From Caldifarciminota bacterium (GTDB lineage: Bacteria > Hydrothermota > Tepidihabitantia > B3-TA06), in NCBI GenBank assembly GCA_014729665.1, contig WJJO01000027.1, positions 1-10,532 of the forward strand: a stretch of 10,532 nucleotides of DNA, read 5' to 3'. How positions within the stretch are numbered: position 1 is the first letter of the stretch; the number at the start of each line of letters is the position of its first letter. The notes under the pieces were generated by a model. It had not been told where the DNA came from. It ran no database searches and saw only the letters and a program-made list of their open reading frames with translations. The translations under genes were made by a program, and so were the position numbers. Shown here piece after piece: positions 1 through 6,945 of the stretch.

Positions 1-2
1 AG

Positions 3-1673
3 GACCGGGTAGCCATACCAGAAGACAGCCTGGAGCAGGAATCACATGGTTACATCTTAACCACACAGGAGGGGGCAGAGGTAACCAACCTCGATCTTTT
101 AGGCAAACCGGTAGTATTGGACCTTTTTGGGGTGGCATGCGGACCATGCAGAAACGCCCTGATCTTCACCCAGAAGATGGCCGATGAGTATGGGGATCAA
201 GCCCATATATACGCGGTGAATGCCTGGAACGATACACCTGAGCAGATCTCCGAACTGTGGACCGAACTGGTTATCGATCTGCCCGTATTAATCTGCGACC
301 AGACGTTTCTCGATAGATTCGCAATAGACGCGGTTCCCACCTACTGTGTATACAATCAGGAAGGCGAATTGGTTGAAAAACTTGTCGGGTACAGCGAGGA
401 TAATGAGAAGGCCCTCGAGAAGAAGATTTCCAGGCTTGTTAGGAAGAACGGTGAAGCGGAGATTGCCGAGGTTCCCCCAGAGGAGGCCATCGAAGAGAGG
501 GGGGATGAGCCACAGGTTGCTGCGGCAATGACCGAGGAGGAGTATGAAAAGGTGTATGGAGATGTAGCCACACCAGATACTCCGGCGGAGGATGTCCCGG
601 CAGAAGAGATCATTACCGAAGAAGAGACTTTTATCGAAGGGGAGGTCGGGGTTGTCGAAGCAGCCACTGCCCCGCCTGTCGATGGAGAGGCGGAAGCTGC
701 AGGGACTCAAGCCGCTAAGACCCCTGAGGACCAGACACCGATTAAGGTTGAGGTAATAATACACAACTACCTGGCCCAGCCGGTAACAGGTGCAAGCCGG
801 ACATCGCCTGTGGTCATATCCTCTCAGCAATCCGGAGCTTCGGCAGAACCGATAGTGATATCGGCAGGTACCGGAACCTCAGGTTCTTCACAAACGGTAC
901 CGGTGGTGATATCTTCCTCAGGAAGCCACCAGGTCCCCTACTCCTATTCCGCCGCCTCACAGAAGCCCATGGGAACGGTACCTGTAGTCATTTCCCCTGG
1001 CGGTTCATACGGTACGGGATACACCCCGGGTTACGGAAACTACGGTACTTACGGGTATACGGTTCAGCCCCCTCGCGGCATCCTGTACTTCCACGACGAT
1101 ACCTCGAGCATCCCCTACGGCTCAGCCTCCGGGATATACAGGGGTTATTCTTATACACCCCAGGGCTACGCACGACAGCCCCAGGCCCTGTTGAACTTCC
1201 ACACCGATGAAACCTCGAAGGGCTACAGGACACAGACCTATACCCCGAACAATTATTCCTACGGACGTTCCACTCAATCTTCAGATTTGACATTCCATCA
1301 GGGTAACACAGCCACAAATTCCACCTGGTACGTAGTTAGCTTTGAACCGAAGAGTGCTACCCTAGATTATGCGGATATGGCGGTAATACGATCTGCTGCC
1401 GAAAAGATCGCCTCATCGTCCGGCTCTTACGTACAGCTTGTTTCATACAGTACCATCAGTTCTGTAGCCGACAACAGGCTTCAGGCGGTGGCCGGCGGAC
1501 TTGTATCGGCAGGTGTTTCCGCAAATCGGATTCAAGCCTTCAATACCTCCGGACAACCGGGCAGCTATACAACCCTGCGAAGCGTGGAGATATTCGTCCA
1601 GGGTGGCGAGGATGAGAGCGAGGGGACCGAACCTGAAACCGGGCACGGAGTAAAACCCCCCACTACCAAGTAG
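3..1673 (+). CDS. Thioredoxin-fold / repeat / OmpA-like chimeric protein (5' partial)
   Basis: The frame is open from the first bases of the window. The first possible start, TTG at 117, lies inside the beta-strand before the active site, so the true start is upstream. Seen in order: a TlpA-like thioredoxin domain (CGPC at 138-149, cis-proline in AVPT at 336-338) to about 450; an acidic Glu/Pro/Ala linker to about 740; four PVVIS-type repeats; a Tyr/Gly-rich stretch with three (L/I)xFH repeats; an OmpA-like domain at about 1326-1610 (begins VSFEPKSATL, then LVSAGVSANRI and RSVEIFVQG); and an acidic tail. The OmpA-like part keeps the NRLQAV helix but has SYST where the family has the peptidoglycan-contacting GxTD, so wall binding is doubtful. 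The domains point to the cell envelope as a redox or structural protein. Any signal peptide lies outside the window. The fold calls are firm for thioredoxin and moderate for OmpA. Confidence 0.85.
   Translation, partial: DRVAIPEDSLEQESHGYILTTQEGAEVTNLDLLGKPVVLDLFGVACGPCRNALIFTQKMADEYGDQAHIYAVNAWNDTPEQISELWTELVIDLPVLICDQTFLDRFAIDAVPTYCVYNQEGELVEKLVGYSEDNEKALEKKISRLVRKNGEAEIAEVPPEEAIEERGDEPQVAAAMTEEEYEKVYGDVATPDTPAEDVPAEEIITEEETFIEGEVGVVEAATAPPVDGEAEAAGTQAAKTPEDQTPIKVEVIIHNYLAQPVTGASRTSPVVISSQQSGASAEPIVISAGTGTSGSSQTVPVVISSSGSHQVPYSYSAASQKPMGTVPVVISPGGSYGTGYTPGYGNYGTYGYTVQPPRGILYFHDDTSSIPYGSASGIYRGYSYTPQGYARQPQALLNFHTDETSKGYRTQTYTPNNYSYGRSTQSSDLTFHQGNTATNSTWYVVSFEPKSATLDYADMAVIRSAAEKIASSSGSYVQLVSYSTISSVADNRLQAVAGGLVSAGVSANRIQAFNTSGQPGSYTTLRSVEIFVQGGEDESEGTEPETGHGVKPPTTK
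804..1001 (+). repeat. Four in-frame PVVIS repeats
   Basis: Within the chimeric gene the peptide (S/T/E)P(V/I)VIS occurs four times: at about 804, 846, 897 and 978. The copies are separated by Ser/Gly/Gln-rich spacers of about 9 to 22 residues. The third and fourth copies also share DNA (ggtacc followed by ggtggtgat or tgtagtcat), which suggests expansion by duplication. Function is unknown; it may be an extended beta-prone linker between the thioredoxin and OmpA-like domains. Confidence 0.6.
1078..1320 (+). repeat. Three in-frame FHxDxTS-type repeats
   Basis: Three related segments read ILYFHDDTSS, LLNFHTDETS and DLTFHQGNTA. The spacers are rich in Tyr, Gly and Pro (YSYTPQGY, YTPNNYSYG). 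The repeat is distinct from the PVVIS family just upstream, so the protein carries two repeat types back to back. No function is recognised. Confidence 0.5.
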
Positions 1674-1772
1674 CCTGACCCTGAGAATACTAACAGAAGG
1701 GCTTTCCTAGGGGTTATTTGGTTGAAATACGATTCGAGTTTGCAGGATAGGTTCTGAAAACCTCTGCTCTAT

Positions 1773-1914
1773 TCAGATGAGGGCACCGATGTTTCGCTTA
1801 CAGTTAACATAAGTGAGGCTGTCGCCTTGCTTGCTTTCCTTGGCTCTGTCCTGAATCGTACCGATATCATTCACTTCTTTCGGTGACGCAGATACCATCC
1901 GTAATCACATTCCG
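1773..1914 (-). pseudogene. Possible decayed PDZ-domain fragment
   Basis: On the minus strand just past the SDR stop, 1898-1773 reads as a 41-codon frame containing SPKEVNDIGTIQDRAKESKQ followed by GDSLTYV. This resembles the second half of a PDZ domain (gKEVxdxxdlqxxxxxxkpGDxxxxxV). A neighbouring frame just upstream reads VITDGICVT, like the usual DVIxxINGxxV strand. The two pieces are out of frame with one another and there is no Shine-Dalgarno site, so I read it as a frameshifted remnant. It is short and could be coincidence. Confidence 0.25.
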
Positions 1915-1920
1915 CTATAA

Positions 1921-2862
1921 CTAGTCGCCCTTTTCCCACTTAACTACCTTGCCCATGCCCTTCATGAATCTGTCGTAGAATGCGTAGAATAAACGGCGCG
2001 GTATATTGGACAGGATGAAAGCCAACAGCTTATTCCTGAAACCCGGGATACACATCACCTTATTACGTTTAAGGTAGTCGATCGAACGTTCCGCGACCTG
2101 GGCAGGTGTCATGAATTTATACTTATCGTAGATCGGATGGCCTTCATCGTAACCAAGCTTAGTGTACATATCGGTTCTTGTCAGACCCGGACACAAGACC
2201 TGTACCCTGATGCCTGTGTTTCGCAGCTCGAACGCAAGTGAATCTGAAAATCCCTTAAGGAAGACCTTTGTCGAACGGTAGACGATATTGGGTGTGTAAA
2301 GGGTAAATACCGCGAGCGATGAAAGGTTGATGATCCCGCGCGTCTTATAAGTACCTGCATCGCATCCTTTGTTTATCCCGGATAGCATCACCGGTATTGC
2401 TGCGTGCGCTATCCTGGTTGCCGCTACGACGTTGACCATCAGGATATCGGTCAGGGTTCTGATATCCTTTCTGTGGAAGATACCGGGTTCACCGAATCCT
2501 GCGTTGTTGACCAGGATATGGAGATCGGGTAGCGTGCAGATGATGCTCGTTACCTTATCCACCCCTTGAGGGGTTGAGAAATCCGCCGTAAAGCTGGTAA
2601 CGGAAACCTTGTGTTTCTCTTCCAATTCTCCGGAAACCTTGTCTAAAAGTTTTCCTTCTCCGGTTTTTGCAACCAGTATGAGGTTATAACCGTCGGCGGC
2701 AAGTTTTTGGGCAAAGCCCTTGCCTATTCCGGTGGACGCCCCGGTTACCAAAGCAATAGGGCTGTGTACGTTTCTAATACTTCTCAAGATGTCACCAACG
2801 GTTGAGTTTACTTGCAGGGTTGCCGAATGCAAGCAATTAATCCGCCGGATGAACTTTTTCAC
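1921..2862 (-). CDS. Short-chain dehydrogenase/reductase (DltE-like, COG0300 type)
   Basis: This is a classical SDR with a Rossmann fold, expected to use NAD(P)H to reduce a ketone or oxidise an alcohol. Seen from the GTG start: TGASTGIG nucleotide-binding loop at residues 40-47, NNAG at 119-122, NVV asparagine near 144, catalytic Ser 181/182, Tyr195 and Lys199 in YRSTK, and CPGLTRTD at 224-231. The C-terminal part is basic and aromatic (PRRLFYAFYDRF), as in DltE-type members, some of which act on lipids. About 32 residues precede the first strand. An alternative TTG start at 2787 has GGTGA at a better distance and gives 288 residues with a more usual N-terminus. The gene is divergent from the first GNAT gene by 64 bases, and no clear promoter of its own was seen. 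The substrate cannot be told from sequence. Confidence 0.9.
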   Translation of the reverse strand: MKKFIRRINCLHSATLQVNSTVGDILRSIRNVHSPIALVTGASTGIGKGFAQKLAADGYNLILVAKTGEGKLLDKVSGELEEKHKVSVTSFTADFSTPQGVDKVTSIICTLPDLHILVNNAGFGEPGIFHRKDIRTLTDILMVNVVAATRIAHAAIPVMLSGINKGCDAGTYKTRGIINLSSLAVFTLYTPNIVYRSTKVFLKGFSDSLAFELRNTGIRVQVLCPGLTRTDMYTKLGYDEGHPIYDKYKFMTPAQVAERSIDYLKRNKVMCIPGFRNKLLAFILSNIPRRLFYAFYDRFMKGMGKVVKWEKGD

Positions 2863-2878
2863 CCCTTAAAGAATTGGC

Positions 2879-2906
2879 TTGACGCGGAGAGGTATTTGAC
2901 GATAAT
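2879..2906 (+). promoter_or_regulatory. Sigma-70-type promoter of the first GNAT gene
   Basis: TTGACG (2879-2884), a 16-base spacer and GATAAT (2901-2906). The predicted start is near 2913, followed by AAGGAGG at 2916-2922 and ATG at 2927. The leader would be only about 14 bases. The promoter has the same form as those at 4107, 5293 and 7053. Confidence 0.6.
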
Positions 2907-2926
2907 TTCCTTCCTAAGGAGGATGA

Positions 2927-4051
2927 ATGACAGTCGAGGTCAAGGCAGTAACGAAAGCAGGGGATTTGAGGAGGTTTATCTATCTTCCCGAGAGGCTTTA
3001 TGAAAAGGGTTACCCTCAATGGGTACATCCCATATATGCAAGCGAGAGGGATTTCTTTAATCCCAGAAAGAATCCCTCATGGGGATACTGCGAGGGGAGA
3101 CTGTACTTGGCCCGGGTAGACAGGCGTGTGGTGGGCCGGATTATGGGGATCGTAAATCACCGGTATAATAATGAGAAGGGCGTAAGGCAGGCCAGGTTCG
3201 GATTCTTCGACTGCACTCGACACCAGGCTGTTGCCTGTGCACTCCTGGAGACCTGCGAGGAGTGGGCGAAAGCCAGGGGGTGTTCGGCTATTGTAGGCCC
3301 CATGGGTTTTATCGATTTGGATTCCGAAGGAATGCTGGTTGAGGGCTTCGAGCATAGGGCGACAATCACAACATGGTGGCATCCTTCCTGGACACATAAG
3401 CTTGTTGAGGAGGCCGGCTACAGCAAGGAGTTGGATTGGGTAACCTATCTGGTGGATTTTACTAAACCGTTACCGGAAGTCTATACGAGGATTGCACAGC
3501 GTATTATCGGCCGTAACGGTTTTAAGCTGGTCGAGTTCAAGAGAAGGAGGGAGTTCGCACCCTACGTCAAACCTATATTCGATCTTATCAACGATTCCTA
3601 CAGCGGTCTTGACGGTGTATCATATCTTGATGACGATCAGATAACCAGGATTGCAGCCGATTATATTCCCCTATTAGACCCCCGATTCGTTAAGGTGATA
3701 ACCTTTGGGGATAGACTTGCAGGATTTGCGCTGGGTATACCCGATATGACCGAAGGTATAAGGGCCGCCCGTGGCAGGTTGTTCCCGTTCGGAATCTTTA
3801 AGATAATGAACGCGGGTCGAAAGACCGATCAGCTCGATATGCTTCTTGGGGCTATTTCAGACGAGTTTCGCGGGATGGGTCTTGACGTATTAATGGCCAA
3901 TGCCTTGTATGAAAGCGCCTTAAAGGCAGGGATTACTATGGTTGACAGCCATCATGAACTTGAGACGAACACTAGGGTAAGGGCCGAGATGGAACGTGTG
4001 GGCGGGCGTATCTATAAACGTCACCGCCTGTTCCGTAAGAGTCTGGACTAA
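2927..4051 (+). CDS. GNAT-fold acyltransferase-like protein, paralog 1
   Basis: 374 residues, starting at an ATG with a near-perfect Shine-Dalgarno site (AAGGAGG, 4 bases away). It belongs to a family I recognise from many bacteria as uncharacterised GNAT or YghO-like proteins; the reaction is not known to me. The N-terminal half has the family block FIYLPERLYEKGYPQWVHP (residues 17-35), then VGRIMGIVNHR (69-79), FGFFDC (91-96) and IVGPMGF (122-128). The C-terminal half has ARGRLFPFG (281-289), a GNAT motif-A-like RGMGLDVLM (315-323), and ELETNT with RAEMERVGGRIYKRHR (344-367). In motif A the usual last Gly/Ala is Asp. No signal peptide or membrane segment is seen, so it is probably cytosolic. 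It differs from the other two paralogs in the central segment (LDGVSYLDDD in place of LYGFSPLT). Together with the SDR it could serve lipid or amino-acyl modification, which is inference. Confidence 0.85.
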   Translation: MTVEVKAVTKAGDLRRFIYLPERLYEKGYPQWVHPIYASERDFFNPRKNPSWGYCEGRLYLARVDRRVVGRIMGIVNHRYNNEKGVRQARFGFFDCTRHQAVACALLETCEEWAKARGCSAIVGPMGFIDLDSEGMLVEGFEHRATITTWWHPSWTHKLVEEAGYSKELDWVTYLVDFTKPLPEVYTRIAQRIIGRNGFKLVEFKRRREFAPYVKPIFDLINDSYSGLDGVSYLDDDQITRIAADYIPLLDPRFVKVITFGDRLAGFALGIPDMTEGIRAARGRLFPFGIFKIMNAGRKTDQLDMLLGAISDEFRGMGLDVLMANALYESALKAGITMVDSHHELETNTRVRAEMERVGGRIYKRHRLFRKSLD

Positions 4052-4106
4052 AAAACTTCATATAGTATTTGCAGACGTGATCTCCAACTGCTAACGGTCA
4101 AAAAAC

Positions 4107-4134
4107 TTGACCTTTGGTAGAGTTATGGCATAAT
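4107..4134 (+). promoter_or_regulatory. Promoter placing the transcript start at the ATG of GNAT paralog 2
   Basis: TTGACC (4107-4112), a 16-base spacer and CATAAT (4129-4134). The usual distance from the -10 box puts the first transcribed base at about 4141, which is the A of the ATG. This predicts a leaderless mRNA. Confidence 0.6.
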
Positions 4135-4140
4135 AGGGAG

Positions 4141-5271
4141 ATGAAGAAGAAAGCGGAGATCCGTGAGGTTTCGTCTAAAAAGGGGAAGAAGGCATTCATT
4201 TACCTTCCCGAACGGATGTATGAAAAAAAATACCCTCAATGGGTTCATCCGATCTACCGGTCTCAGAGGGATTACTTCAACCCCGGCAAAAACGACGCCT
4301 GGGGATACTCCGACGTTATCCTGTTTCTGGCCTGGGCTGGCGATGATCCGGTCGGCAGGATCATGGGGATAGTAAATCATCGGTTCAACGAGTTCCACAA
4401 GACCAGGGAGGCGAGATTCTCATACTTTGACTGTATTGACGATCAGGAAACCGCAACCAGGCTCCTGTCAACGGTTGAGGGCTGGGCTAAAGACAGAGGG
4501 GCGGACTATATAATCGGCCCCCTTGGCTTCAAGAATACCGATACCCAGGGGGTCCTCGTCGAAGGACAGGAGCATCGAAGTATCATAGCCTCCTGGTGGC
4601 ATCCTCCATACACACCCGGCCTGATAGAGGGGGCAGGTTACCGCAAGGAGATGGATTGGTTTGGATATAAAATCGAACTGACCGATAACACCATACCACC
4701 TATCTATGATAAGATCACCCGCAGACTGCTTTCAAGAACCCGGTACAGGCTTCTTGAATTCAGCAGCAAGCGCGAGATGAAACCCTACATCCTGCCTGTA
4801 TTCCGCCTGATTAATGAATCCTACACGGAGCTTTACGGGTTCTCACCCCTTACGGACCGGGAGATAAGGAAGACGGTTCAGAACTACCAGTCATTCCTCG
4901 ACCCCCGTTTTGCAAAGGTGGTGGTATATGATAATGAGGTTGTTGCCTTTGGATTGGGCCTGCCCGATCTCTCGCCCGGATTCAGGGCCGCAAGAGGCAG
5001 GCTTTTCCCGTTCGGTTTCCTGAAGATCCTCAGATGCTTGAAGGCAAGCAGGAGGTTGGATCTGGTCCTGGGGGCGATAAAGAAGAAACACAGGGGTAAA
5101 GGGCTCGACGTTTTAATGGCAAAGGCAATGTATACCAGCGCCATCCAGGCAGGGATGACGCATATGGATACACATAAGGAGCAGGAGACGAATAAAAAGA
5201 TTATAGCTGAGATCGAGCGCGTCGGAGGTAGGCGATACAAAAGATATCGTATCTATCGCAAGGCTTTATAA
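4141..5271 (+). CDS. GNAT-fold acyltransferase-like protein, paralog 2
   Basis: 376 residues from ATG 4141. I prefer this to the in-frame TTG at 4114 because the TTG lies between the -35 and -10 boxes and because ATG 4141 gives an N-terminus of the same length as the paralogs. The landmarks are conserved: FIYLPERMYEKKYPQWVHP (19-37), VGRIMGIVNHR (71-81), YFDCIDD (95-101), IIGPLGF (124-130), LVEGQEHR (139-146), ARGRLFPFG (284-292), the motif-A-like RGKGLDVLM (318-326) and VGGRRYKRYR (361-370). The ELETNT block is EQETNK here. GGGAG abuts the ATG too closely to act as a normal ribosome site, in keeping with leaderless translation. It is separated from paralog 1 by 89 bases. The enzyme activity is inferred from fold only. 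Confidence 0.85.
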   Translation: MKKKAEIREVSSKKGKKAFIYLPERMYEKKYPQWVHPIYRSQRDYFNPGKNDAWGYSDVILFLAWAGDDPVGRIMGIVNHRFNEFHKTREARFSYFDCIDDQETATRLLSTVEGWAKDRGADYIIGPLGFKNTDTQGVLVEGQEHRSIIASWWHPPYTPGLIEGAGYRKEMDWFGYKIELTDNTIPPIYDKITRRLLSRTRYRLLEFSSKREMKPYILPVFRLINESYTELYGFSPLTDREIRKTVQNYQSFLDPRFAKVVVYDNEVVAFGLGLPDLSPGFRAARGRLFPFGFLKILRCLKASRRLDLVLGAIKKKHRGKGLDVLMAKAMYTSAIQAGMTHMDTHKEQETNKKIIAEIERVGGRRYKRYRIYRKAL

Positions 5272-5292
5272 TGTGTGTGCCTAGAACGGGTG

Positions 5293-5320
5293 TTGACAGA
5301 TGGATGGATATAGGGATAAT
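5293..5320 (+). promoter_or_regulatory. Near-consensus sigma-70-type promoter upstream of the small regulator
   Basis: TTGACA (5293-5298, perfect -35), a 16-base spacer and GATAAT (5315-5320). The predicted start is near 5327. It precedes a palindrome at 5331, a leader mini-ORF and the small helix-turn-helix-like gene. Confidence 0.65.
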
Positions 5321-5330
5321 TGGAATTGAA

Positions 5331-5342
5331 GATAATATTATC
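5331..5342 (+). promoter_or_regulatory. Candidate operator: 12-base perfect palindrome
   Basis: GATAATATTATC is identical to its reverse complement. It sits at about +5 to +16 from the predicted start of the promoter at 5293, a place where a bound repressor would block transcription. The winged-helix-like product encoded downstream is the obvious candidate binder. An AT-rich palindrome can arise by chance. Confidence 0.4.
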
Positions 5343-5357
5343 ACCAAGGAGGCCTTA

Positions 5358-5414
5358 TTGAGTAATCTACCACTGTTATGCAGGTATAATCGAATGCCCT
5401 GGCTGGAGCGATGA
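5358..5414 (+). CDS. Possible 18-residue leader peptide
   Basis: A perfect AAGGAGG (5346-5352) lies 5 bases before a TTG codon that opens an 18-codon frame (MSNLPLLCRYNRMPWLER). Its TGA stop overlaps the ATG of the next gene as ATGA. The strong ribosome site would otherwise have no use, since the regulator frame is closed upstream by TAA at 5387. It could couple translation of the regulator or act as an attenuator. It is very short, so coding status is uncertain. Confidence 0.35.
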   Translation: MSNLPLLCRYNRMPWLER

Positions 5415-5704
5415 TGCACTCGGAGAAACTCACCGAGTGCCTGATAGGCTTTTTCTTCGCCACCACCGTTTCTTCGGCTATAGTTGAGACCCTTGATGAA
5501 AACGGTTCTTCATTGAACCTGAGTGAGATACTATCCAATGTGAGGGACATCCGACGTCTTGAGCTTCCCCAGAAGGCCGTAGAAAGCTCCCTGACTATCC
5601 TGGAAGAGTCAGGATTTGTTAAAGCGGCCTCCGGTACCTACGAGTTAACCTCAATCGGCGAAGACCTGGCCTCAAGGTTGGCAAAACTCAGGAACCGGGT
5701 TTAG
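5411..5704 (+). CDS. Small winged-helix-like putative regulator
   Basis: 97 residues from ATG 5411, or 96 from the adjacent ATG 5414, which has GGAG at 5 bases and may be the real start. The C-terminal half reads like a winged helix: a helix with AVESSLTILEESGFV, then a short wing KAASGTYELT, then a helix SIGEDLASRLAKL. This pattern is common in small DNA-binding proteins that end in an 'LxxxGxV....YxLTxxG' wing. The N-terminal half (CLIGFFFATTVSSAIVETLDENG) would hold the first helices. It lies inside the GNAT array, between paralogs 2 and 3, behind the strongest promoter of the window and next to a palindrome, so autoregulation or control of the array is plausible. The fold is judged by eye; no family name can be given. 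Confidence 0.6.
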   Translation: MMHSEKLTECLIGFFFATTVSSAIVETLDENGSSLNLSEILSNVRDIRRLELPQKAVESSLTILEESGFVKAASGTYELTSIGEDLASRLAKLRNRV

Positions 5705-5803
5705 GTCACCATTATCGATGATCTCAGGAACATCGACTAAGAAGGTTTGATTCCCATCCAATCCGATTTCACACAACCGAACTATCGGTGGTATGTTACC
5801 CGG

Positions 5804-5824
5804 TATAACCTTCGAGTGGAGAGG
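5804..5824 (+). promoter_or_regulatory. -10-like box and Shine-Dalgarno site of GNAT paralog 3
   Basis: TATAAC (5804-5809) with a predicted start near 5816, followed by GGAGAGG (5818-5824) just before ATG 5827. No good -35 hexamer is seen, so this may be a weak or activated promoter, or the gene may be read from the regulator's promoter. A small hairpin (ACCGA, loop ACTA, TCGGT; 5776-5789) lies just upstream. Confidence 0.3.
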
Positions 5825-5826
5825 CG

Positions 5827-6945
5827 ATGGCGGTAAAGGTCCGGGAGGTAAAATCGGCCCGTGAGAGGAGACTGTTCATATACCTGCCGGAACGGCTCTA
5901 TGAGAGGAGATATCCCTGCTGGGTTCATCCCGTGTACAAAACTCAACGTATCTTCTTCAATCCCAAAAGGCATGCCGCATGGAGATTTTCGGACGCTGTC
6001 CTTTTCCTTGCCTGGCGCGGAAAGCAGGTAGTGGGCAGGGTGATGGGTATAATCAATCACAGGGTTAACGAATATCACAATACCAGGGAATCCCGCTTCG
6101 GGTTTCTCGATGCGGTAAACGATAAGGAGGTTGCATCCACCCTCCTGTCCCGTGTTGAGGAATGGGTCAAGGCTAAGGGGTATGAGTACATCGTGGGTCC
6201 ACTTGGCTTTGCCAATACCGATCCTGCAGGTATCCTTGTTGAGGGTTACGACCAGAGGGGTTCGGTAGGTGAACCCTGGCACCCTCCCTATCTCCACCGT
6301 CTGGTTGAGGCCGCAGGTTACAGAAAGGAAGTCGACTGGGTAACCTACTACGTGGATATAAAATCTCCTCCGAAGGTTTATGCAAAGATAGCAGAAAGGG
6401 TTCTTCGCAGCGGGAGATACAAATTGGTCGAGTTTAGCGATCGTAAGGAATTGAAGAAATGGGTGAAACCGGTTTTTGCCTTGATGAACGAGACCTACCA
6501 TGATCTTTATGGATTTTCGCCATTAACCGAAGGGGAGATAGATAAGGTGGTCAAGGAGTATCTTCCTGTGCTCGATTCCAGGCTGGTGAAGCTGGTTACC
6601 TTCAAGGGTCGAGTAGTTGCCTTTGCCGTGGGGATACCCGATTTCTCAAATGGGATAAGAAAGGCAAGAGGCAGGCTTTACCCCTTCGGGTTAATAAAGA
6701 TCATCCGTGCCCGGAGGAATTCGAGAAGGCTGGATATGGTTCTGGGAGCTATAAAGGAAGAACACAGGGGTAAAGGATTGAATGTGTTGATGGCCAACGC
6801 GTTATTTGAAACCTCCTTTAAGCTGGGTCTTACACATATTGACAGTCATCCCGAGTTGGAAACGAACACAAAGATGCGTGCCGAGATGGAACGCCTGGGA
6901 GGAAGGGTATATAAACGCCACAGGCTCTATCGAAAGGATTTCTGA
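5827..6945 (+). CDS. GNAT-fold acyltransferase-like protein, paralog 3
   Basis: 372 residues, ATG start with GGAG 5 bases upstream. It carries the shared blocks FIYLPERLYERRYPCWVHP (17-35), VGRVMGIINHR (69-79), FGFLDAVND (91-99), IVGPLGF (122-128), ARGRLYPFG (280-288), the motif-A-like RGKGLNVLM (314-322), and ELETNTKMRAEMERLGGRVY (343-362). Paralog-specific changes are Cys31 for Gln in the WVHP block, DAVND for DC(I/T)xD, and YDQRGSVGEPWHPP where the other two have EHR...WWHP. These changes fall in what may be the substrate side of the N-terminal half, so the three copies may differ in substrate. It is separated from paralog 2 by the regulator gene and followed by 144 bases with only a small GAAA-loop hairpin (6954-6967). 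Confidence 0.85.
   Translation: MAVKVREVKSARERRLFIYLPERLYERRYPCWVHPVYKTQRIFFNPKRHAAWRFSDAVLFLAWRGKQVVGRVMGIINHRVNEYHNTRESRFGFLDAVNDKEVASTLLSRVEEWVKAKGYEYIVGPLGFANTDPAGILVEGYDQRGSVGEPWHPPYLHRLVEAAGYRKEVDWVTYYVDIKSPPKVYAKIAERVLRSGRYKLVEFSDRKELKKWVKPVFALMNETYHDLYGFSPLTEGEIDKVVKEYLPVLDSRLVKLVTFKGRVVAFAVGIPDFSNGIRKARGRLYPFGLIKIIRARRNSRRLDMVLGAIKEEHRGKGLNVLMANALFETSFKLGLTHIDSHPELETNTKMRAEMERLGGRVYKRHRLYRKDF

Noticed and set aside
117..119. TTG as the start of the thioredoxin-containing gene
   Set aside because: It lies inside the conserved strand (VVLDLF) directly before CGPC, and the frame is open and thioredoxin-like upstream of it to the window edge.
288..830. 180-codon open frame on the minus strand
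   Set aside because: Antisense to the thioredoxin domain and linker; Cys/Arg-rich with no family resemblance.
1749..1763. Hairpin AGGTT-CTGAA-AACCT as terminator of the thioredoxin gene
   Set aside because: The stem is only 5 bp and no T-run follows on either strand. No convincing terminator was found in 1674-1920.
5782..6501. 239-codon open frame on the minus strand
   Set aside because: It lies antisense to GNAT paralog 3, whose protein is conserved with two paralogs; the minus frame has no recognisable domain or ribosome site. Shadow frames antisense to the other paralogs were rejected likewise.
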